In this document: in pieces, positions 5,950 through 11,605 of the stretch
How the letters are laid out: every line of letters starts with the position of its first letter
How positions within the stretch are numbered: position 1 is the stretch's first letter
Assembly: GCA_003225615.1 (NCBI GenBank)
Contig: QIAS01000052.1
Span: forward strand, 10,311 to 21,915
Source: Acidobacteriota bacterium
GTDB taxonomy: Bacteria; Acidobacteriota; Terriglobia; Terriglobales; Acidobacteriaceae
Length of the DNA stretch: 11,605 nt
Direction of reading: 5' to 3'
Program-made: the position numbers and the translations under genes
Notes under the pieces: model-generated
Told to the model about the DNA's origin: nothing
What the model saw: only the letters and a program-made list of their open reading frames with translations
Database searches by the model: none

Positions 5950-8334
5950 ATGGCAACTGCAATTACTCAAGCGAGGCGGACACTCAGCTTGCAGACTCCC
6001 CTGGGAGAAGATGTCCTATTGATGAACAGTTTCTCCGGCGCCGAAGAGATCTCGCGGCTGTTCAACTTTTCCCTGGATTTGCTGGCCGAGAGAGGACAGA
6101 AAATCAACTTTGACGACATCGTCGGTAAAGCCGTCACCATTACTCTGTTGTTGCCCGATGACGAAAAGCGTTATTTCAACGGAGTGCTGGGCCGGATCTC
6201 GCAAGGCCACCGGGACACGCGATTTGATCACTATCGGGCTGAGGTTTACCCGTGGTTCTGGCTGCTGAACCACAAGTCGAATTGTCGCATTTTCCAGGAC
6301 AAGTCCATCCCCGAGATCGTCAATAAAATCTTCGATGAAGCGCAGAATTGGTATCCGCAGCTCTCAGTTCGCGACGCTACCACCGCTGACAAGCACATCA
6401 AGCTGGATTACTGCGTACAGTATCGTGAATCCGACTTCAACTTTGTCTCCCGCTTATTGGAGCAGGACGGCATTTTCTATTTCTTCGAGCATGACCAGAA
6501 CACACACACGCTGGTCCTGGCTGACGCGAACAGTCTGGTGAAGAACTGCCCCGTGAAGTCCACTTTTCTCTACTGGCCCGAGGGCGGATATGCAGAGCGG
6601 GAAGAGGTAATCACCAGCTGGGAGATGGAACAGGAGGTAAGGCCCGGAAAATACACGATTCGCGATCACCATTTCGAGCTACCCAGCAAGTCTCTTGAAT
6701 CTTCCGAATCGGGAAAAAATGACGCGCTCGAGATTTATGACTATCCCGGCGGTCATGCCAGTCGATTCAACAAGCCCGGAGAACGGCTGGGATCTGTCGA
6801 GTCGGAAGGCGGCAATCTGGCCAGAATCCGCATGGAAGAGGAAGAGCTACCAGGCACTATTTATCGCGGCACGTCGGATTCGCGCTACCTGATCGCGGGA
6901 TACAAATTTAAGTTGAGCAAGCATTTCAGTTCCGACGGCGACTACATTCTTACCTCTGTCAATTACGCTGTAGATCAGAGCCCCAGCTATGTTTCCGACA
7001 AGGCTATTGCTGAGCCGTACCGCTGCACCTTCAGCTGTGTTTCGGCGAGCACGCCGATTCGGCCACCCCGAGTCACCCCGAAACCATTTGTTCAAGGACC
7101 TCAGACAGCGGTGGTCACAGTTAAGGATGGTGAAGAAAGCTGGCTCGACAAGTATGGTCGAGTGCGGGTGCAGTTCCACTGGGACAGGGAAGGTCAGGAC
7201 GATGAAAACAGCACTTGCTGGGTACGCGTCGCCCAGCCCTGGGCAGGGAATAAATGGGGAGTCCATTTCTGGCCGCGCATTGCGCAAGAAGTGGTGGTGG
7301 ATTTTCTTGAGGGCGATCCCGATCAGCCGATCATCACCGGCTCGTTTTACAACGCCTCTCAGATGCCACCGTACCCGTTACCCGATCATTACACGATGAG
7401 CGGAGTGAAAACATACAGCTCAAAAGGGGGAGACGGTTTTAATGAGCTTCGCTTCGAAGACAAGAAGGGTGACGAGCAAATCTTCATGCACGCGGAAAAG
7501 AACCTCGATATTCGTGTAAAAAATGACGAATACGAAACCGTTTCTAAAGATCTCCACCTCATTGTCGAGCAAGATCGCTTTGAACACATTAAGAATGATC
7601 ACCACGAAACCGTCGATCGCGACCAGGCCCAATCCATCGGCCGGGACCATCACCTGAAAGTGACCGGCAAACAGGCGGTCGAAGTAAGCGGAAGCCACTC
7701 GTTCAAAGTGGATGGCGACGTCGCCGAGCAATTCGGCAGTAACCACGCCGAACAGGTCAGCCAGGCGCTCTACCTGAAGGCGGGTATGACGATTGTGCTC
7801 GAGGCCCCGATGGGAATCACGTTGAAGTGCGGCGGCAATAGCGTCGTGCTTGATCCTACCGGTGTGACCTTGTCCTCCAGTGCTTTGATTACTATCCAAG
7901 GGACGCTGGTCAACATCAACTCTGGCCCAGGGTCGCCGCCTGCAACTGGGACGCCCGGCTCGATAGTGCCCCCGATGGCGCCCAAAGATGCCCACGAAGC
8001 GGATGATGCCGACCCTGGAGAGATGGCCGAGCTCAAGAAGCAACAGATGGAATCGCAAACCGGCAAATATGGCACCGCACCTATGACTCCTTTCAAGCCT
8101 CCGTCACAGCAGACGGACGAGGAGAAAAAGCCGCATTGGATTGAGATTAAGTTAGTGGATAGGGAGAATAAACCCGTTCCCGGCGAGCAGTACCGAGTCA
8201 CTTTACCCGACGGGCAAACGGTGGCGGAAGGCACGCTCGACGAAAAGGGCTTTGCTCGAGTGGATGGAATTGATCCGGGCACATGCAAGGTGACTTTCCC
8301 GAACTTGGATGAGTCGGTTTGGAAGCCGAAGTAA
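5950..8334 (+). CDS. vgrG: TssI/VgrG spike protein with C-terminal transthyretin-like adaptor domain
   Basis: VgrG forms the trimeric spike at the tip of the Hcp tube and carries effectors out of the cell. From ATG 5950 the product has 794 residues. The N-terminal gp27-like hub shows LFNFSLDLL, DIVGKAVTI, CVQYRESDFNFVSRLLEQDG and IFYFFEHD. The gp5-like OB fold follows, with KYGRVRVQFHWDREG (from about residue 401), WVRVAQPWAG, FWPRIAQEVVVDFLEGDPD and ITGSFYN (ending at 468). Next comes a repetitive His/Asp/Val-rich stretch (about 515-640), the gp5/DUF2345-type beta-helix needle. After a Pro/Gly-rich linker, the last 65 residues (about 730-794) form a transthyretin/carboxypeptidase-regulatory-like domain (LVDRENKPVPGEQYRVTLPD, then GTLDEKGFARVDGI and PGTCKVTFP). 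In other VgrGs such TTR domains dock or precede effectors. The next gene starts 25 bases later. The frame is intact, so this gene looks functional. Confidence 0.95.
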   Translation: MATAITQARRTLSLQTPLGEDVLLMNSFSGAEEISRLFNFSLDLLAERGQKINFDDIVGKAVTITLLLPDDEKRYFNGVLGRISQGHRDTRFDHYRAEVYPWFWLLNHKSNCRIFQDKSIPEIVNKIFDEAQNWYPQLSVRDATTADKHIKLDYCVQYRESDFNFVSRLLEQDGIFYFFEHDQNTHTLVLADANSLVKNCPVKSTFLYWPEGGYAEREEVITSWEMEQEVRPGKYTIRDHHFELPSKSLESSESGKNDALEIYDYPGGHASRFNKPGERLGSVESEGGNLARIRMEEEELPGTIYRGTSDSRYLIAGYKFKLSKHFSSDGDYILTSVNYAVDQSPSYVSDKAIAEPYRCTFSCVSASTPIRPPRVTPKPFVQGPQTAVVTVKDGEESWLDKYGRVRVQFHWDREGQDDENSTCWVRVAQPWAGNKWGVHFWPRIAQEVVVDFLEGDPDQPIITGSFYNASQMPPYPLPDHYTMSGVKTYSSKGGDGFNELRFEDKKGDEQIFMHAEKNLDIRVKNDEYETVSKDLHLIVEQDRFEHIKNDHHETVDRDQAQSIGRDHHLKVTGKQAVEVSGSHSFKVDGDVAEQFGSNHAEQVSQALYLKAGMTIVLEAPMGITLKCGGNSVVLDPTGVTLSSSALITIQGTLVNINSGPGSPPATGTPGSIVPPMAPKDAHEADDADPGEMAELKKQQMESQTGKYGTAPMTPFKPPSQQTDEEKKPHWIEIKLVDRENKPVPGEQYRVTLPDGQTVAEGTLDEKGFARVDGIDPGTCKVTFPNLDESVWKPK

Positions 8335-8344
8335 ATTTCGATAG

Positions 8345-8350
8345 TGGAGG
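8345..8350 (+). promoter_or_regulatory. Ribosome binding site of the LysM-metallopeptidase gene
   Basis: TGGAGG lies nine bases before the GTG at 8360, in the 25-base gap after vgrG. It decides the GTG start, which yields MPTVVTANDGDTL, the expected beginning of a LysM-like domain. Confidence 0.65.
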
Positions 8351-8359
8351 TCCTGATCC

Positions 8360-10081
8360 GTGCCGACGGTTGTGACCGCCAATGATGGCGACACTCTCTG
8401 CGGGCTCGCTATAGATGCTGGATTTGTGGATTGTCAGCCGTTGAGGGATGAGCCGCAGAACCAGGGAAAAGATTTTCTGAATCGTCCGAGCCTCAAGGCC
8501 GGCGATGTTGTGGTTATCCCCGACAAGAAGATTAAGCACACTGACAAAAGCACGAATACAAAAAATGTGTTCGTAAAGAGAACTGCTCCGAAAGTCTCGA
8601 TACGATTTGTGCATGGATCCCGGAATCGTCCATACCTGCAGGATCTCACACTACCGGCGCTCGAAATCAGCAATTATGAAACGAACCTGGCCGGCACCAA
8701 TGGCCGCAGACCCTTGCCTGCAGGCTTCGGATTCGATCCCGACGGCGATGCAGACCCAGACAGCTTTAAGGTCGAGGTCGTTGATCCAGCGGCGGGCGGT
8801 TCGGTGAGTATCGTCCTGGAGGCGCTGAAGCCAATCTACAAGCCCGATGGCAGCATAGATCATCATGAGGAGTTCAGCGGTACGCAAGCGGCGAACCGCA
8901 AGGTGAACGTAGACTGCAATAAAGTGAGTTCGGGTGTGGCCTTCCGATCCAGGTATTTGCGATTGGTGAGTGATGAGGTAGACCAGGCGTCAGTGCCCGG
9001 GCAGTTGTTATTAGTGACCGACGTAGCCGACGGATTGGGGACCGGCAAGCCCACCGATAATGACACCGTAGAGATTCTGGATCAGCAAGTGCGCGCGTCG
9101 TACAGCGTCAATCGTTGTCCCGGGGCGAAGAAGTGCACCGTCACCGCACAGGTCCCGGTGGGAGTGAGTCGAACGCGGATCAAATTAGCCTTTCACGCCT
9201 TCCGCAGTGCGCCTGGGGCGGCCGGGGGCATTAATGGAGTTACGGCTCAGATGCTGCAACGGCGTGCTTTCCGCTGGTTCCGGCGCGCATATGCACAAGC
9301 AGGCCTGGCGCCGAAGCTGGTGGGACCGAAGGTGGAATTCGTGGACCCTCCCTCTGACAACATGCTGGTGATTTGCCAGGACCACGGGCGCTTCAGCTCG
9401 GGGTTCAACTCCGCTGTTGCTCAATCCACATTGTCATTCAGTCTCTCATCTCCGCCTCCGCGGCCGGCGGGAGCTCCGCCGGATCCCGTCGTCAGTGTTC
9501 CGCTTTCGCCTCTGCTCACACCAAAGCAAATCGGGGATATGGTTGTCGCAGCGCTTCCCGCCGGCTTCAGCGGCAGCGCATTTGAAAATGCCAGAGCTTT
9601 TAATGCGTTGAATGGGTCATGCGATGTGCTCATCACTCGTAATGATGGGACACGGGTGGTGATCCTGAACGAGACAACGGACGACAGCTCCGCTACAGTA
9701 ACGGTGGCGCGGGTGAACCTTAACAACGTGAATAGCGCCAGTAGTGGCAATTCTCTGATTCCAGCTACGGCCGAGTTTCGGCGTGTCATTAGGGCCGCCC
9801 CAGGCGCCCCCGACCAGTTGGATTGCTACGTCGTAGGCCAATTTAGCAATATTCGGCTACGTGGCCGGGCTTTCGTTCCTGCCCGCGACTTGGCTGCGCC
9901 TTTCCAACCACCCGATCCCCTTCGTTTTGCGGCGATCATGGCGACCACCTCCAGCAGCGGAGCCGTTCTGGATGGCAGCGACAACTTACCGTTTACGCTT
10001 CCACATGAAGCTGGGCACGTTCTTAACGATGCCTTGCCTTTCATACCGAACCGACCGATCCAAACGGTCCGACTCAGTTGA
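8360..10081 (+). CDS. Candidate T6SS effector: LysM-like domain plus HExxH zinc metallopeptidase, frameshifted near its end
   Basis: No gene name is recognised. The start is GTG 8360, and the frame as written gives 573 residues. Residues 2-54 look like the LysM-type domain common in T6SS cargo genes: VTANDGDTLCGLAIDAGF near the start and LKAGDVVVIPDKK at the end. A large middle region without a recognised domain follows. It includes a CPGAKKC cysteine pair, FRRAYAQAGLAPKLV (about 305-320) and a Pro-rich linker (about 362-385). HEAGHVLND begins at H549: H549, E550 and H553 match the HExxH zinc-protease signature. There is no signal peptide or membrane segment, as expected for cargo of a TTR-bearing VgrG. 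Homology stops just after the motif. The frame ends in an unrelated tail (PFIPNRPIQTVRLS) at TGA 10079-10081, while a family-like continuation lies in another frame. The natural protein was probably about 635 residues. Effector function is inferred. Confidence 0.75.
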   Translation: MPTVVTANDGDTLCGLAIDAGFVDCQPLRDEPQNQGKDFLNRPSLKAGDVVVIPDKKIKHTDKSTNTKNVFVKRTAPKVSIRFVHGSRNRPYLQDLTLPALEISNYETNLAGTNGRRPLPAGFGFDPDGDADPDSFKVEVVDPAAGGSVSIVLEALKPIYKPDGSIDHHEEFSGTQAANRKVNVDCNKVSSGVAFRSRYLRLVSDEVDQASVPGQLLLVTDVADGLGTGKPTDNDTVEILDQQVRASYSVNRCPGAKKCTVTAQVPVGVSRTRIKLAFHAFRSAPGAAGGINGVTAQMLQRRAFRWFRRAYAQAGLAPKLVGPKVEFVDPPSDNMLVICQDHGRFSSGFNSAVAQSTLSFSLSSPPPRPAGAPPDPVVSVPLSPLLTPKQIGDMVVAALPAGFSGSAFENARAFNALNGSCDVLITRNDGTRVVILNETTDDSSATVTVARVNLNNVNSASSGNSLIPATAEFRRVIRAAPGAPDQLDCYVVGQFSNIRLRGRAFVPARDLAAPFQPPDPLRFAAIMATTSSSGAVLDGSDNLPFTLPHEAGHVLNDALPFIPNRPIQTVRLS

Positions 10082-10266
10082 TGAGCTCAGGAACCTCGGT
10101 GGCCAACGCCGTCAATGCGACCAAAAGAATCTGCGACGGGCCTGTCTTTGTGCAATATGGCGCGTTTGACCCTGCTCAGCCGACGCCGGGCGCTGACAGG
10201 AAATTCCGCATCAATGCTGTACAACGGTTCAGAACTGGCGCTGCTTCGGTTTCCGAGGGATGGTAG
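10036..10266 (+). pseudogene. Out-of-frame C-terminal end of the metallopeptidase
   Basis: This stretch reads AFHTEPTDPNGPTQLMSSGT, then SVANAVNATKRICDGPVFVQ and a basic tail, ending at TAG 10264-10266. It is the natural continuation of the preceding gene. HExxH proteases of this general kind have a His-containing segment and then a Leu-Met turn shortly after the motif, and here FHTEP and QLMSSG fill those places. The H in FHTEP is a candidate third zinc ligand. The frame is open only from 10027, so the break lies between there and about 10041. A single missing base around 10034-10037 would restore one protein. The ATG at 10081 could start a separate 61-residue product, but no ribosome binding site supports it. 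Confidence 0.65.
10255..10259 (+). promoter_or_regulatory. Ribosome binding site of the gene at 10269
   Basis: GAGGG lies nine bases before the ATG at 10269 and directly against the ATG at 10260. The spacing therefore selects 10269 as the start of the downstream gene. Confidence 0.5.
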
Positions 10267-10268
10267 AT

Positions 10269-11222
10269 ATGGGCACCGCTTCCGTGCGAGAGATTTCCAT
10301 CACGCTAGTGCGGTATAGCAAACCAGAGGGCGCTCAGCGCATTCGCGGATTCATCTTCGGGGGCGCGTACGGACCCCCTCGCGTGCCCCGGGGAATTGAC
10401 CCAGAGGTTGTTTCCGCGGTCATTCGCGAGGACTTGAAGCCTGACTCTTCTCCGGGTGGGTATGAAAAAGCGTTGGAGGCGATGCGATTTTACGAGCGCG
10501 GGGATGTGGTGCCGCACATGATGGCGGCACTCACGTCAAAGGAAACCGATGCAAGCGATGTCAGTCGTTCGGCATATATTCTGCAGGCTGCCGGCGATTT
10601 TGGCACCGAAGAAATTTCGCACCGCGCCGCCCAGTACCTGGATGCCACTCTCGTCCCCAACCCTGCCACCCTCGATGCACTGCCACAGATGCTGGAGGCG
10701 CTGGTCGCATTGTCCTTGAGCGCCTCACCGGCGAAATTTGGCCAGCGCATTCAGAACGAAACGGCGAAGAACGCCGAGTCTCGGAACGCCAGCGAAGAAG
10801 GAATGAGAAATTACGAGAGATTGGCATCATTTCAGCGCAATGACCTTCGGAAGACGGTTAGTACGATGGACAATCGCAAACGGCTAGCGAGTCTGCAGCC
10901 AGATTACCGTAGAGCCGAGTTGGTTCAGATTTACTTGGGACAGTCCCCGTTCAGTACGGCACAAATGGAAACTTGGGCAGCACGCTTGCTTCGTGCGGAA
11001 GCCATGACGTACGCCCGAGAGCCGGTCTATGCGGAATTTGCCCGAGCCATGGATATCATCGCGGCACAAAAACTGCCCGAAACGCCTTCCAATATTTTGA
11101 CCCTGCGAGCGGCGCAAGCGATTCTGTATTTACAGGGAACTCTGTCGCCGCAACACAAGGCGATGTACGAAAAAGCAAAGAAAGTCGGCGGAATGAATTT
11201 CTTGTGGGATGATCTCGGATAG
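10269..11222 (+). CDS. Helical protein of unknown function, next to the metallopeptidase
   Basis: I do not recognise this 317-residue protein. ATG 10269 is preferred over ATG 10260 because the Shine-Dalgarno GAGGG at 10255-10259 is at a proper distance only from the former. That start also falls just after the stop of the metallopeptidase tail. There is no signal peptide or membrane segment. The first 35 residues could form a strand-rich beginning (VREISITLVRYS, then IRGFIFGGAYGPP). From about residue 55 to the end it looks almost wholly alpha-helical. Segments such as VVPHMMAALTS, LPQMLEALVALSLS and WAARLLRAEAMTY recall HEAT-like or TPR-like repeats without matching either clearly. The end is FLWDDLG. 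It sits between a candidate effector and a PAAR gene, so a role as cytoplasmic immunity protein or loading adaptor is possible. Both are inferences from position only. Confidence 0.7.
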   Translation: MGTASVREISITLVRYSKPEGAQRIRGFIFGGAYGPPRVPRGIDPEVVSAVIREDLKPDSSPGGYEKALEAMRFYERGDVVPHMMAALTSKETDASDVSRSAYILQAAGDFGTEEISHRAAQYLDATLVPNPATLDALPQMLEALVALSLSASPAKFGQRIQNETAKNAESRNASEEGMRNYERLASFQRNDLRKTVSTMDNRKRLASLQPDYRRAELVQIYLGQSPFSTAQMETWAARLLRAEAMTYAREPVYAEFARAMDIIAAQKLPETPSNILTLRAAQAILYLQGTLSPQHKAMYEKAKKVGGMNFLWDDLG

Positions 11223-11240
11223 AGGGGAAAGGGGGCAGAG

Positions 11241-11531
11241 ATGCCGCCTGCTGCTCGTTTGACTGACATGCACGTCTGCCCGATGGTAACGGGAGTCGTG
11301 CCACACGTTGGCGGTCCCATCGTTGCGCCCGGGTGCCCGACCGTTCTGATCGGTTTTTTGCCAGCGGCGCGCGTGACCGATATGGCCGTCTGCGTGGGAC
11401 CACCGGACATGATCGCCATGGGTTCGACGTCGGTGATGATCGGCTTTTTGCCGGCGGCGCGGATTGGAGATATTACCGCGCACGGGGGGACGATTGTGTT
11501 GGGGGAGTTTACGGTGATGATTGGGGGGTGA
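11241..11531 (+). CDS. PAAR-repeat spike-tip protein
   Basis: PAAR proteins form a small zinc-stabilised cone on the tip of the VgrG trimer and help to recruit effectors and pierce membranes. This 96-residue protein is a stand-alone PAAR domain of usual length. The motif appears three times: PAARLTD (residues 3-9), PAARVTD (41-47) and PAARIGD (71-77). Candidate zinc ligands include H11, C13, H22, C32, C51 and H81; I cannot tell which of them bind. The ATG at 11241 is preceded by AAAGGGGG at 11228-11235, a little close but usable. The gene starts 18 bases after the helical protein and belongs to the same cargo module as the vgrG upstream. There is no C-terminal toxin extension, so any effector must be a separate protein. 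Confidence 0.93.
   Translation: MPPAARLTDMHVCPMVTGVVPHVGGPIVAPGCPTVLIGFLPAARVTDMAVCVGPPDMIAMGSTSVMIGFLPAARIGDITAHGGTIVLGEFTVMIGG
11351..11460 (+). repeat. Internal direct repeat within the PAAR gene
   Basis: Bases 11351-11370 and 11441-11460 match at 18 of 20 positions and lie 90 bases apart in the same frame. Each encodes GFLPAAR. The repeat reflects the internal pseudo-symmetry of the PAAR fold and is not a separate genetic element. Confidence 0.7.
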
Positions 11532-11592
11532 GGTTCTTTCCTGACGACCAAACTTTTTTCCGCAACCATCAGTTTACGAGTGAGACACTGAA

Positions 11593-11605
11593 ATGCCTAC
11601 ACCTT
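11593..11605 (+). CDS. Possible start of a further gene, cut by the window end
   Basis: An ATG at 11593 opens MPTP at the right edge, 61 bases after the PAAR stop and on the same strand. Only four codons are visible, and the upstream sequence has just a weak GAG-type ribosome binding site. The identity cannot be told. In this position another cargo gene of the same module would be expected. Confidence 0.3.

Noticed and set aside
7420..8058. A 212-residue open frame on the - strand inside vgrG
   Set aside because: It is antisense to the VgrG beta-helix region. Its His/Asp/Val-rich composition mirrors the repetitive codons on the + strand, and there is no ribosome binding site.
10260..10268. 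ATG at 10260 as the start of the helical protein
   Set aside because: The only ribosome binding site (10255-10259) touches this ATG, leaving no spacing. ATG 10269 fits it well.
11532..11592. A transcription terminator after the PAAR gene
   Set aside because: There is a T-run in AACTTTTTTCC, but no GC-rich inverted repeat stands directly before it, so no intrinsic terminator can be supported.

Overview
The window is one block of co-directional genes, all on the + strand, and is most of the right half of a type VI secretion system (T6SS) locus. The order is tssE (3' end only), tssF, tssG, tssH/clpV, tssI/vgrG, then a cargo module: a LysM-plus-zinc-metallopeptidase protein, a helical protein of unknown function, and a PAAR spike-tip protein. 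One further ATG lies at the right edge. Spacings are short or overlapping from tssE to clpV and again from vgrG to the PAAR gene, so one or two polycistronic messages are likely. The genes tssB, tssC and hcp probably lie off the left edge. No RNA gene, CRISPR array, intact insertion sequence or convincing terminator was seen.

The host is a Gram-negative-type bacterium, because T6SS genes are confined to diderms. Moderately GC-rich sequence, frequent GTG starts and the style of the VgrG and LysM proteins make me lean to Acidobacteriota or a similar soil lineage. This is a weak inference, as there is no marker gene.

How the parts work together, from family knowledge: TssE, TssF and TssG form the baseplate wedge. 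VgrG capped by PAAR is the puncturing spike. ClpV disassembles the contracted TssB/C sheath. The VgrG C-terminus ends in a transthyretin-like (TTR) domain, a known adaptor for cargo, and the next gene encodes a protein with a HEAGH zinc-protease motif and no signal peptide. That makes the next protein a good candidate effector.

Three lesions stand out. tssF is split by a single-base frameshift near 711-714. The second AAA+ domain of clpV lacks about 13 conserved residues just before its Walker B aspartate, an in-frame loss of about 39 bases at about 5160-5168. The metallopeptidase gene is frameshifted a few residues after HEAGH (about 10034-10041). Between clpV and vgrG there is also a short open stretch that looks like a fragment of a serine recombinase. 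Either this T6SS is decaying, or some of the indels are assembly errors; the 39-base loss is the hardest to explain as an error.
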